The notes under the pieces are model-generated. The model had not been told where the DNA came from and searched no databases. It saw only the letters and a list, made by a program, of their open reading frames with translations. Shown here piece by piece: positions 24,830 through 35,566 of a stretch of 64,000 nucleotides of DNA. Positions within the stretch are counted from its first letter, which is position 1. Every line of letters begins with the position of its first letter. A program made the translations under genes and the position numbers. Location of the stretch: assembly GCF_026012015.1 (NCBI RefSeq), contig NZ_BRXR01000001.1, forward strand, positions 1,086,001 to 1,150,000. The letters are read 5' to 3'. This DNA is from Clostridium omnivorum. GTDB taxonomy: Bacteria > Bacillota > Clostridia > Clostridiales > Clostridiaceae.

Positions 24830-25564
24830 CTATTTTATATTTTCTAATGCATCTTTAATATATTTGTAAAGTTCTCCACTCATGCCACTTCCTTTTGCTG
24901 CATGTGGATTATCTGCATAATAGCGTTCAGCTGAGTTTATAATTTCTGCATCTCCCCCAGTAAAAAAATCCATTCCCTCTTTCCACCTTATTGCTAGTTC
25001 AATAACTCTTGGATTATCTACGGATGTACCCTTTTCCATTTCAGCTTGCAATAAAGAATTTAATTGATTCCAGCTATTAGCAAACTTTTCAGCTTCAGTA
25101 TTATTAAGTTTATCATATTGCTTTTTCATCCCACTAATTTGCTCCTTAGTGAAGTATTCCTTTTGATTCTTAATCAATTCTATAGAATTAACAAACTGGT
25201 CTAGGCTTGGTTTCTTCAAAGAATGAAAAACCTCCCATAGTTCCTGAAGCTGCTGCTTTAATTCTTCTTTCATCTTAATTTCCTGATTTAACCGTTCAAT
25301 CTGCATATCTAGAATTTCCTTAGGATCATATTTAGGATTCTCAAAAAACTCTTTAATTTCATCCAAAGAAAAGTCCAATTCCTTCAGTGACATAATTTGC
25401 TGAAGTTTTACGATGTCCTCCTCTGAGTATAGTCGATGTCCGGCGTCCGTACGAAACATGGGATGCAGAAGTCCAATTTCATCGTAATGGTGAAGAGTTC
25501 TTATTGTAAGCCCTGTAAGCTTAGCTAGATCCCCCACCTTCCAAGTTCTATCCTGCACTATCAT
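24830..25564 (-). CDS. MerR-family regulator with TipAS-type effector domain
   Basis: N-terminal MerR winged helix (KVGDLAKLTGLTIRTLHHYDEIGLLHP, with R-x-D-x-GHRLYSEED) at 1-70, a long coiled coil at about 75-120, and a TipAS-like C-terminal domain at about 130-244 (FANSWNQLNSLLQAEMEKG, ERYYADNPHAAKGSG). This is the architecture of TipAL/Mta-type regulators that bind bulky hydrophobic drugs. Start is ATG 25564; AAGGA lies just upstream. It is 20 bases after Hsp33 and presumably acts on the 19-bp-spacer promoter at 26556-26586, making the operon self-controlled. Confidence 0.92.
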   Translation of the reverse strand: MIVQDRTWKVGDLAKLTGLTIRTLHHYDEIGLLHPMFRTDAGHRLYSEEDIVKLQQIMSLKELDFSLDEIKEFFENPKYDPKEILDMQIERLNQEIKMKEELKQQLQELWEVFHSLKKPSLDQFVNSIELIKNQKEYFTKEQISGMKKQYDKLNNTEAEKFANSWNQLNSLLQAEMEKGTSVDNPRVIELAIRWKEGMDFFTGGDAEIINSAERYYADNPHAAKGSGMSGELYKYIKDALENIK

Positions 25565-25585
25565 CACATCCTTCCAACCTTTTAT

Positions 25586-26449
25586 CTATTGTACAAGATT
25601 TTTTATTTCCTGCGGACTAAAAGAATACTTTTTTCCGCAAACATTACATACAATCTCTATTGACTTTTCACTTTTATATGCATCAACCAGTTCTTCCCTA
25701 TTTAGCGAATACAGCATAGGATAAAAAAATTCTTTCGAACACCCACAAAGAAATTGAACTGGATATTGTTCTACTATTTCAATATCCCTAAATAATAAGT
25801 GAGGTATTTCTTTAAAATTCTTTCTATCATTAAAATTTGATAGAATCAATTGATTTTCAAAAGTAATTTCTTTTATAGTATCAATAAGACTAATAGGAGC
25901 ACCTGGAAGCAGTTGAGCCATTATACCTCTAGATAAAATAATTTCGTTATCTTCATTATAAACCATATTTACTGAGAAGAAAGTATCAGTCTGCTCACTT
26001 TGTTTAAAATAGTATGAAAAATCATCAACAATGTTTCTATAAGGCATATCAGTGACGCCTGTAAAAACGCTGTGCATTCCTATATCCTTCATTACTTGAA
26101 TATACCCCTTGTCCCCTATTAATTCCTCAACAGATAAATTATTTATAGTATCTAAAGGTTCATTTAATAATGCATCACTAATATAACCGCGAATATTTCC
26201 CATTGAATCTACGTCTGCAAATATTTTATGCTGACTATTACTTGCATTAACCTTTATACTAACTCTTTGGTTACCTTTTAGAGTTGCCGATATTAAAGTT
26301 CCAATTGATACTGTTTTGCCCAGTGCAGTTTTTAAAGTATTACTTATATTTTTATTATTGCATATCTCCTTTATCATATCTGTATTTTCCATGAAAAAAA
26401 TACGTACTTGTTTATTGTAAGCTAATGTTTTTAAAATATAATTATTCAT
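25586..26449 (-). CDS. hslO: Hsp33 redox-regulated chaperone
   Basis: Holds unfolding proteins during oxidative stress; activated by disulfide formation and zinc loss. The 287-residue length and both ends fit: LAYNKQVRIFFMENTDMI at the start, and the redox switch FLCGCSKEFF ... VCNVCGKKYSF near the end, giving the C-x-C / C-x2-C zinc site. AGGAATT precedes the ATG. It is the first gene after a MerR-type promoter and stands in front of MerR, flavodoxin and zinc-ribbon genes, which is unlike the usual lone hslO and suggests drug- or oxidant-induced expression. Confidence 0.95.
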   Translation of the reverse strand: MNNYILKTLAYNKQVRIFFMENTDMIKEICNNKNISNTLKTALGKTVSIGTLISATLKGNQRVSIKVNASNSQHKIFADVDSMGNIRGYISDALLNEPLDTINNLSVEELIGDKGYIQVMKDIGMHSVFTGVTDMPYRNIVDDFSYYFKQSEQTDTFFSVNMVYNEDNEIILSRGIMAQLLPGAPISLIDTIKEITFENQLILSNFNDRKNFKEIPHLLFRDIEIVEQYPVQFLCGCSKEFFYPMLYSLNREELVDAYKSEKSIEIVCNVCGKKYSFSPQEIKNLVQ

Positions 26450-26524
26450 TTTAATTTAATTCCTTTCTATTTTTTTAGTTTTCTCCTAGTTATATATTGG
26501 TAATCTTCCAAGCAGCTTCTTCAC

Positions 26525-26538
26525 ACCTTACGTAAGGT
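26525..26538. promoter_or_regulatory. Second dyad near the MerR promoter
   Basis: ACCTTACGTAAGGT is a perfect 14-bp palindrome, followed by TATAAGGT. It lies about 17 bases downstream of the -10 box of the MerR promoter and shares the ACCT...AGGT ends and ACGT core, so it may be a second, weaker operator. Confidence 0.5.
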
Positions 26539-26555
26539 TATAAGGTAGTAAATAA

Positions 26556-26586
26556 ATCATACAACCTCACGTAGGGTGAGGTTCAA
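26556..26586 (-). promoter_or_regulatory. MerR-type promoter with 19-bp spacer
   Basis: On the minus strand TTGAAC (26581-26586) and TATGAT (26556-26561) are separated by exactly 19 bases, longer than the usual 17. The spacer region carries the dyad AACCTCAC / GTGAGGTT (26563-26583) with five bases between arms. This is the classic MerR-activated promoter layout. The downstream genes are hslO and the TipAL-like merR itself. Confidence 0.85.
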
Positions 26587-26676
26587 GAGTTTTTTTCAAT
26601 TTTTTTAATTTATTATCACTGGATAAATCTCTATCATATACTGTAGCACAAGCATAAAGTAAAGGAGTTTAAAATA

Positions 26677-27075
26677 TTGACAAATAATTATATGCCTCCG
26701 CCCCAGTTTTTTCCTGGTTCTGATGCAATATCAATAGTAAATCATCCACCTGAAATTCATCCAGGCACTCCTGTGAAAATAGTCAAACCTTGGTTTGGAA
26801 ATCTGTGTGCAGTTCAATTACCCAACGGCATGATTCATCGTTGGTTTGCATGGTTTGAGCTAAAACCAGAAGGCCCTTATACAAATATCCCTCTCGCTCC
26901 GGGCAGCTATGCTAGGGTAATAAATTCAACTGGACATGGCAACCCTCCACATGTAAAAGTTGGTACAAAAGTAAAAATTGTAAAATGCATTCCTACAATC
27001 TTCTATGATTCAATGCTAAGCAGCGGTGAATATCACAGATGGTTAGCTGAGTTTGAACTAGCAAACCCAATTTAA
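26677..27075 (+). CDS. Protein of two internal repeats, unknown function
   Basis: Starts at TTG 26677 with AAAGGAG about nine bases upstream. The 132 residues are proline-rich at the front (MPPPQFFPGS) and then hold two copies of a unit of roughly 45 residues: TPVKIVKPWFG...HRWFAWFEL and TKVKIVKCIPT...HRWLAEFEL. Each unit looks like a small SH3-like beta barrel (V-K-I-V-K, then a polar turn, then HRW). No signal peptide or membrane span is seen. It is alone between two terminator-like elements. I do not recognise the family; a spore-surface or ligand-binding role is possible but unsupported. Confidence 0.75.
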   Translation: MTNNYMPPPQFFPGSDAISIVNHPPEIHPGTPVKIVKPWFGNLCAVQLPNGMIHRWFAWFELKPEGPYTNIPLAPGSYARVINSTGHGNPPHVKVGTKVKIVKCIPTIFYDSMLSSGEYHRWLAEFELANPI

Positions 27076-27082
27076 AATACTT

Positions 27083-27119
27083 AAATAAAAAATACCCTTA
27101 GTCAGGGTATTTTTTATTT
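27083..27119. terminator. Strong bidirectional terminator
   Basis: Sixteen-base arms ending TACCCT / AGGGTA with A-rich and T-rich outer parts around a TTAGT-like five-base loop. It separates the repeat protein gene from the convergent WYL regulator. Confidence 0.9.
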
Positions 27120-27159
27120 AAGCAACCTGTTATGCAGTTTAACAATACACTTATGCTGT

Positions 27160-28122
27160 TTATGGCCAGTATAAGCGCAGCCTCTCTTGTAGGCCTTCTA
27201 AGACTTCTTCTGGAACTTCCCTTACCTTAATATCCTCCCCTAGGAAGAGCAGCCAATTTGTTATTTCAATCAATTCTTCTTGCTTATTAACATTGATAAA
27301 AGCCTTTGTGATAGCTGTGGTTTGGTAAGGATTCGTATAAGAAATTGAAACCTTTAAAGGATGGTATTTTTTGAACTGGGCAACAGCTTCAGGGCCTAGT
27401 TCAAGCACAAGGTTCATTTCTTCTTCCTGTTTACTTAGTTTTTCTAAAATCTTTTTCTTACTTAATCTTTTTTTGGACTCGTAGGGTTTCACATCGCTGA
27501 GATGATCCACTGGAAAAATATGCTTCATTTCTTCCTTCAAGTCAAAGCCTTCAATAAGCCAAAGTCCTTTTTCATGATAAAGGTGCAGAAGATAAATTGG
27601 ATAAGTCTTCATTACCTCCTCTTCTTCGATAGTAATTAATAAATAGTTATCCAAAAGTAGGACTTGTATGAGTTTTTCTAGTATAGGATGTGGGATATCT
27701 GAAAGATTAAGTAAGTCTGGATTATAGGGGTTGGTCCCCTCAAAAAGCAAGACTTGATTTAAAAGAACAAGATCATCTTGCTGACTTTCTGAAATAAGAC
27801 CTAGTAATTTTTCAGCTAAGGACTGACGGCTCTTTAGATATGGGAGTTGTTGATTTCTTGTGGCCATAAATGCAATAAAAAGAGCCTTGACCTCATTATC
27901 AGTAAATCGAACAACGGGCAGAACAGAATTGTGCATAACAAAATATCCCCCATCCCTTCCAACTTCAGAGACAAGCGGCATGCCCATGGCCTGAATTTCT
28001 TCTATATCTCTCATAGCTGTGGAGCGAGAGATATTAAATTCTCGCATGATTTCAGAAATCGTAAAGTGTCCGCGGTTGTTGATATATCTCATAATTATAT
28101 TAATACGTTCAACTTTTTTCAT
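27160..28122 (-). CDS. WYL-domain HTH transcriptional regulator
   Basis: DeoR-like winged helix at 1-60 (TISEIMREFNISRSTAMRDIEEI, then GGYFV) followed by a WYL-type effector domain at about 140-230 and a C-terminal extension. The usual W-Y-L core appears as GLWLIEGFDL. The 320-residue length is typical of YafY/PafBC-like proteins. AGGAGG precedes the ATG. It is divergent from a GyrI-like gene, and a palindrome GTATCA-TTTTT-TGATAC between them is its probable operator. Such trios usually sense small-molecule stress; the ligand is not known. Confidence 0.88.
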   Translation of the reverse strand: MKKVERINIIMRYINNRGHFTISEIMREFNISRSTAMRDIEEIQAMGMPLVSEVGRDGGYFVMHNSVLPVVRFTDNEVKALFIAFMATRNQQLPYLKSRQSLAEKLLGLISESQQDDLVLLNQVLLFEGTNPYNPDLLNLSDIPHPILEKLIQVLLLDNYLLITIEEEEVMKTYPIYLLHLYHEKGLWLIEGFDLKEEMKHIFPVDHLSDVKPYESKKRLSKKKILEKLSKQEEEMNLVLELGPEAVAQFKKYHPLKVSISYTNPYQTTAITKAFINVNKQEELIEITNWLLFLGEDIKVREVPEEVLEGLQERLRLYWP

Positions 28123-28137
28123 AGGGCCTCCTAAACA

Positions 28138-28154
28138 GTATCATTTTTTGATAC
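28138..28154. promoter_or_regulatory. Palindromic operator between WYL and GyrI-like genes
   Basis: GTATCATTTTTTGATAC has perfect 6-bp arms with a five-base spacer. It overlaps a TTGATA element that could be the -35 box for the plus-strand gene, so binding would repress it. Confidence 0.6.
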
Positions 28155-28231
28155 AATTTAAAGTTATTATAAATCCATCAAGTGAAGAACACAAGTCATT
28201 TGAATAATTATAAAAAAGGAAGGTTTTCAAT

Positions 28232-28711
28232 ATGGCAGATTATACACTAGAAGAAAAAGATAGTTTCACTGTTTTAGGTTTCGGAATTGAGCTTAAGAGC
28301 AATTATACAGACTTTGCTGGCTTAAACAAGGAAAAATCAGAATTTTGGAAGGCAATCAGCCAAGATGGAAGGCTTGACACTTTAAAAGCCCTGGCAGTAA
28401 ATGACTACATTTTTTCCGTGAATGAAGCCGTAAATAACAAGCTGATGCATTATGCTGGAGTTATGACAGATACATCGGTATCAGAAGAAGCCAGAGTTAT
28501 CCAATTTCCTAAAAGTGAATATTTAGTTGTTAAAGGTGAAGGAACAACGGCTGAAGAATTGAATACTAAGCTTACTGGTATCGCCTTTGGTCAAGTCTTA
28601 CCAGAAGCAAAGAATTTTGCCTATGTTGGCGGGCCAAATGCAATGGCTGTGATGGGGCAGCGAAACGGTGTAATTTTTGGTGAAATGTGGATTCCTGTTG
28701 TTAGGAAATAA
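28232..28711 (+). CDS. GyrI-like / effector-binding domain protein
   Basis: Single-domain protein of 159 residues related to the AraC-type effector-binding (GyrI-like, SOUL-superfamily) fold: FTVLGFGIELKSNYTDFAGL at the start, HYAGVMTD in the middle, YLVVKGEGT, and FGEMWIPVV at the end where a conserved glutamate often sits in the ligand cavity. These proteins bind hydrophobic cations and drugs or hydrolyse them. AAGGAAGG precedes the ATG. It is divergent from a WYL regulator, its probable controller, and followed at 106 bases by another small gene. Confidence 0.8.
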   Translation: MADYTLEEKDSFTVLGFGIELKSNYTDFAGLNKEKSEFWKAISQDGRLDTLKALAVNDYIFSVNEAVNNKLMHYAGVMTDTSVSEEARVIQFPKSEYLVVKGEGTTAEELNTKLTGIAFGQVLPEAKNFAYVGGPNAMAVMGQRNGVIFGEMWIPVVRK

Positions 28712-28764
28712 AGCTATAAAAAGTGGTTAAAATCTTAAATATATATTTATAAGCAATTTACCAT

Positions 28765-28800
28765 GGAAGCAAGTGGGGCAAATTACCCCGCCTTCCCACT
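28765..28800 (+). other. Hairpins just before the 28817 gene
   Basis: GGAAG/CTTCC and GGGG/CCCC form one stem, while AGTGGG/CCCACT forms an overlapping alternative, ending 16 bases before the start codon and close to GAGGAGG. It might control translation; evidence is only the fold. Confidence 0.35.
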
Positions 28801-28816
28801 ATGAGGAGGAATATAA

Positions 28817-29281
28817 ATGTCTTATATTGTTGATTTTAGAAATGTTTCTACCGTTGGTTTAGAGTCTTCACCTGTAGTAGACGCTCTTGCTGGTTTACGT
28901 GCTAATGAAGCCCGTTACTTTATGAACAAATACAAGCATGAATTTGCAGTTGTACCAGCTAGTGAAAGTCAGGACACCCTTGATTATGTGAACCAAATTT
29001 TGAAAAAGGAACGAAATATCGAGTTTGCAGCCAAACCTTTAGAAACCTCTCGTTTTCAAGTGGAAAACATCAAATTTACCTATGTATTTTATGAGGATGG
29101 TCTTGCGATTAACGTTATGTATACAGTTGATGATCCAAAGAAAAGAGCCGTTGGTCTTAAGCTTTCTGAGGGTATGGAGGTACCAAAGGAGCTAGAAGGG
29201 AAGTTTAAGTTTGCTAGACAGAAGTCTAAACTAGCTGGAACAATTAGAGGTTCGTTTTTTGTAATTAAAGGAGAATACTAA
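28817..29281 (+). CDS. Conserved protein of unknown function
   Basis: A soluble 154-residue protein with mixed helix and strand prediction by eye; no membrane span, signal or catalytic motif. Segments such as SYIVDFRNVSTVGLESSP, LRANEARYFMNKYKHEF and AGTIRGSFFVIKGEY look well ordered and like a conserved family, but I cannot name it. GAGGAGG precedes the ATG. It follows the GyrI-like gene and may be cotranscribed with it under the WYL regulator. Codon choice here (for example more GGT, ACC and AAG) looks a little different from the neighbours, which may mean the trio was acquired together. Confidence 0.7.
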   Translation: MSYIVDFRNVSTVGLESSPVVDALAGLRANEARYFMNKYKHEFAVVPASESQDTLDYVNQILKKERNIEFAAKPLETSRFQVENIKFTYVFYEDGLAINVMYTVDDPKKRAVGLKLSEGMEVPKELEGKFKFARQKSKLAGTIRGSFFVIKGEY

Positions 29282-29364
29282 GATAAATTTGAAGTAAGTG
29301 AAATATTCAAGCAATCTATTGGTTTCCATTTACGTAATTTTAAATCAAACCCTATTTTCAAAAA

Positions 29365-29401
29365 ATGGTTACAGGTTCATAAGTTATGAACCTGTAACCA
29401 T
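29365..29401. terminator. Perfect 18-bp palindrome after the Vat gene
   Basis: Arms of 18 bases (29365-29382 and 29384-29401) pair exactly around one G. Five A residues before it give a minus-strand T-run, so it can end the Vat/DUF4180 transcript; its length is unusual for a terminator. Confidence 0.7.
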
Positions 29402-29452
29402 AAGCTATATCTCCACCACATACTTCATATGCATTTTCATATAAAAATGATA

Positions 29453-30079
29453 TTATAATTTATCTAAACCATTTTCTGATACTAGCTTTTCAAGGTTATT
29501 AAATATCTTTTCTTCGTCCCAATTCCACCATTGAAGCTTTAATAAAATTTCAATTTTCTCATCACTAAATCGTTTCTTGATAAACTTGGCTGGATTGCCG
29601 CCATAAATGCTATAGGGTTCAACATTTTTCACTACAGTTGAATTAGAAGCAATTATTGCCCCATCGCCGATACTAACTCCCGGCATAATAGTTACATTTT
29701 GACCTATCCAAACATCATTGCCAATCACTGTATCACCCTTAAAAGGCAATTGTTCTACTGTAGGAGTGACCTTTTCCCAGCCACCTCCAAATATATTAAA
29801 TGGATATGTTGTAATCCCATCCATTCTATGGTTTGCTCCATTCATAATAAACTTAATACCTTCTGCAATTGCACAGAACTTGCCTATAATGAGTTTATCC
29901 CCTAAGAATTCATAGTGGTGTTCTATGTTATCATAAAATTTCTCTGGAGATTTTTTATTATCACTATAGTAAGTGTAATCTCCAATCTCAACATTGGGTC
30001 TTTTAGGCAGATTACTTATATAGCATACTGTCCTAATATTTTCATTTGGATATAGTTTATTTTTATCTGGTCCAAACAT
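29453..30079 (-). CDS. Vat/CatB-type xenobiotic O-acetyltransferase
   Basis: Trimeric left-handed beta-helix acetyltransferase that inactivates streptogramin A or chloramphenicol in known members. The catalytic histidine segment is NGANHRMDGITTYPF, the hexapeptide repeats run from IGNDVWIGQNVTIMPGVSIGDGAIIASNS, and IYGGNPAKFIKKRF is the family's CoA-binding end. Start is ATG 30079 with AAGGAG eight bases upstream; a GTG three codons earlier overlaps that site. The 208 residues match the family. It starts five bases after the DUF4180 stop. The substrate drug cannot be told; housekeeping members that act on unknown metabolites also exist. Confidence 0.88.
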   Translation of the reverse strand: MFGPDKNKLYPNENIRTVCYISNLPKRPNVEIGDYTYYSDNKKSPEKFYDNIEHHYEFLGDKLIIGKFCAIAEGIKFIMNGANHRMDGITTYPFNIFGGGWEKVTPTVEQLPFKGDTVIGNDVWIGQNVTIMPGVSIGDGAIIASNSTVVKNVEPYSIYGGNPAKFIKKRFSDEKIEILLKLQWWNWDEEKIFNNLEKLVSENGLDKL

Positions 30080-30084
30080 AACTT

Positions 30085-30450
30085 TCACTCCTTACTCAAC
30101 ATTTCAGCTCCCTGCTCTTCATTAGGCACGAAAAATATATGTTTACCTTTGTTACTCTCATAAATAAAATTCTTTAAACTTTTACTTGAGTATACAGAAA
30201 AATCTCCCACAATTGCAACTTTAACGTTATAATTAACGAATTTCTGCAAAACTTCTCCAGCTAGTCTGGTCTTTAAATCAAAAAATTCCTCAACTATGGC
30301 TGATTTATTTATAATTATTCTATGACAGCCTGTATCGTAATTTATGGTAGCCATTAAATCCAGAGCAGACTGAACATCATTAATCAATACCTCATGGCTA
30401 TTAACAACAGCAATTTCAAACTTATTTTTTTGTATGATCGTTATATTCAT
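30085..30450 (-). CDS. DUF4180-family protein
   Basis: A 121-residue soluble protein fitting DUF4180: N-terminal ITIIQKNKFEIAVVNS, SALDLMATINYDTGCHRIIINK in the middle, and VAIVGDFSVYSSKSLKNFIYESN near the end. GGGGGAAA precedes the ATG. Function unknown. It sits five bases before the Vat-type acetyltransferase and should be translated from the same message. Confidence 0.8.
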   Translation of the reverse strand: MNITIIQKNKFEIAVVNSHEVLINDVQSALDLMATINYDTGCHRIIINKSAIVEEFFDLKTRLAGEVLQKFVNYNVKVAIVGDFSVYSSKSLKNFIYESNKGKHIFFVPNEEQGAEMLSKE

Positions 30451-30471
30451 AATTTCCCCCTTTAAAGATTT

Positions 30472-30591
30472 TTATAAATTATCAGCTTCCGTTAGCAGCG
30501 AAACCATACTCAGCATTTCTTCAGTAAACTTCATTGCTCCCCATAGCATAATTCTTAACCTATCTTCTTTTTCATAATATTTCGTATTCAC
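30472..30591 (-). pseudogene. Possible 3' remnant of a lost regulator gene
   Basis: An open frame of about 39 codons (GTG 30591 to stop 30472) ends with KFTEEMLSMVSLLTEADNL and looks like the helical tail of a TetR- or MarR-like protein. It has no ribosome site and its frame closes soon upstream. It may also be a chance ORF. Confidence 0.25.
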
Positions 30592-30613
30592 TGTTGAATT
30601 CCCTAGGCTAGCG

Positions 30614-31771
30614 TCACTTTTGATCTAGTAAATTGCTATCCACATTTTTAAGGTATTTATCAAAAAAAGTAGCTATATATGAATTTGTTATTTGTAAACC
30701 CCGCTCCCAATTTATAGTACCGTAAATACCCATAGCTTTTAAAATAGGCGAGAAAAACAATGTGTTATCCGTAAAGCTAAAATGCGCTGCCTTTGGTATT
30801 TCTATAATGTATCTATCCTTATTTATGCTGTTATAGAAGTCATGGATTTTATTGTTTTCCAGAAGGTCAATCTCATTTTGTCCATGTTGACTCATAATAA
30901 ACATCAACGGCTTTTGAGGACTTTTTTGCACTCCATATAAATATCCATCTATATCTATACTTGCTTTTATTCTCTCATCTGTAGCACTTGCTTCAGCAGA
31001 GGCAGCACCTCCAAAGGAGTGTCCAAAGGCACCTACATGTTCCATATCCACATGCTCTGTCCACATATTCCCCTTCACTAAGCTCATTTCACTGAATTTA
31101 CTTATTGCAAAGCTCATATCCTTTGACCAGGTTTTCACTAGCTTTAAACCAGCATCATTTAACTCTTTATCAGTGGCATCACCTTCAGGCATAGAACCCT
31201 TAGAGGTTTTATAGGCTGTACTACCATCTGAAAACACAACAAAATCCGAACTGAACGTTGGATTTATTGCTAAGACAATGTATCCATGACTTGCAAGATT
31301 TTCTGCCAGTGCTGTATAGTTAAACACTATTTTACCCATTCCAGGTTCAAAAACTACCAAAGGATACTTAGCTTGCTTGGTGGATAAAAGAGCCTCCTCA
31401 TAGGAATTAGTCTGGATTTTTGTTAAGTTCTGCTGCAAATATATCATCATACCAGCACTTTTTTCCTGCTCAGTTTTCCACCTGCCGGGCAAGTACTCTG
31501 CCTTTTTAGTATTTTCTTTTAAATCCGCTGGATACCAAACCCATACATCTAACTTTCTTTTACTGCCATTAGCTTCGGTAAAAGTTTCATTCCTTGAAGG
31601 GTCAATCCAGTCATAAGTTGTTCTCCCTACTGCATAGGAGCCTGTGGGTTTAGGCAATGCAACAATTTTATTTCTCTCATTTAAAAAATATATTGACACT
31701 GAAGCTAGTAAAATCACAACAGCTGTTATTACGTATAAAAAGGGTTTTAATATGAGTTTTTTTGGAATCAT
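30614..31771 (-). CDS. Membrane-anchored alpha/beta hydrolase (PAF-acetylhydrolase type)
   Basis: An N-terminal hydrophobic segment (about 9-28) with lysines before it works as signal anchor, and the enzyme domain follows outside. The nucleophile elbow is GAFGHSFGGAA near residue 248, the oxyanion region is VFEPGMGK, and a late histidine lies in PKAAHFSFTDN, matching platelet-activating-factor acetylhydrolase/lipase-like enzymes. The 385-residue length agrees. GAGGAG precedes the ATG. It stands between Rph and the DUF4180/Vat pair, all on the minus strand. Substrate: probably short-chain lipid or ester; not decided by sequence. Confidence 0.85.
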   Translation of the reverse strand: MIPKKLILKPFLYVITAVVILLASVSIYFLNERNKIVALPKPTGSYAVGRTTYDWIDPSRNETFTEANGSKRKLDVWVWYPADLKENTKKAEYLPGRWKTEQEKSAGMMIYLQQNLTKIQTNSYEEALLSTKQAKYPLVVFEPGMGKIVFNYTALAENLASHGYIVLAINPTFSSDFVVFSDGSTAYKTSKGSMPEGDATDKELNDAGLKLVKTWSKDMSFAISKFSEMSLVKGNMWTEHVDMEHVGAFGHSFGGAASAEASATDERIKASIDIDGYLYGVQKSPQKPLMFIMSQHGQNEIDLLENNKIHDFYNSINKDRYIIEIPKAAHFSFTDNTLFFSPILKAMGIYGTINWERGLQITNSYIATFFDKYLKNVDSNLLDQK

Positions 31772-31829
31772 ATATATTAATTCTCCTCGATTAATTTACT
31801 TTTTAAATTAAAAACTTCCACTTATATTA

Positions 31830-34801
<2,972 letters not shown>

Positions 34802-35566
34802 TTATAATTTCTTATAAATCCTCATTGCAAAGATATAAGCAACAACTATTATTGCTATACACCAAGCCAAAGCAGTCCATATCTCATTTCCTACAGGATG
34901 GCTTGCTAATAAATTACGAATAGCTTCTACTATAGGAGTTACAGGTTGATTTTCTGCAAAAGCACGTACTACTTTTGGCATCGTAGCTGTTGGTACAAAG
35001 GCAGAACTGACAAATGGTAAAAAGATGATTGGGTAAGAGAACGCGCCTGCACCATCTGGTGTTTTAGCAGCAAGTCCAGCAATTACTGCAATCCAAGTTA
35101 AAGCAAGTGTAAATATCCCAAGAATTCCAAATACCGCAAGCCACTCTAAGATTCCTGCTGAAGAACGGAAACCCATTAATAATGCAACAAGTATAATCAC
35201 TACTACAGAAATTCCATTTGAAATTAGTGAGGTTAATACATGTCCCCATAATACTGTAGAACGAGCGATAGGCATAGAGTGAAAACGTTCAAAAATACCA
35301 CGCTCTTTATCTATAAACAAACGGTAAGCTACATATGCAATTCCGCTGCCAATAGCCATTAACATTATACCTGGTAATAGATAATTAACATAATTATCTG
35401 TACCTGTTTTTATTGCACCACCAAATACATAAACGAATAATAACATCATCGCAATTGGTGTGATACAAACTGTAATAATTGTATCCATACTTCTAAAAAT
35501 ATGACGCATAGAACGTCCAAACATAACACTCATATCTTTGAAAAAATATTTATTTGTAGCATTCAT
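34802..35566 (-). CDS. ABC-2 type permease (DrrB-like)
   Basis: Membrane half of an ABC exporter, 254 residues with six spans. The ABC-2 features are RHIFRSMDTIITVCITPIA at the first span, ERFHSMPIARSTVLWGH in the coupling loop, and FLPFVSSAFVPTATMP near the last helices, as in daunorubicin-resistance DrrB proteins. It starts directly at the ATPase stop, with no gap, so the two are coupled. Together they probably export a hydrophobic drug or lipid. Located two genes below the PadR/DUF1048 cassette. Confidence 0.88.
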   Translation of the reverse strand: MNATNKYFFKDMSVMFGRSMRHIFRSMDTIITVCITPIAMMLLFVYVFGGAIKTGTDNYVNYLLPGIMLMAIGSGIAYVAYRLFIDKERGIFERFHSMPIARSTVLWGHVLTSLISNGISVVVIILVALLMGFRSSAGILEWLAVFGILGIFTLALTWIAVIAGLAAKTPDGAGAFSYPIIFLPFVSSAFVPTATMPKVVRAFAENQPVTPIVEAIRNLLASHPVGNEIWTALAWCIAIIVVAYIFAMRIYKKL

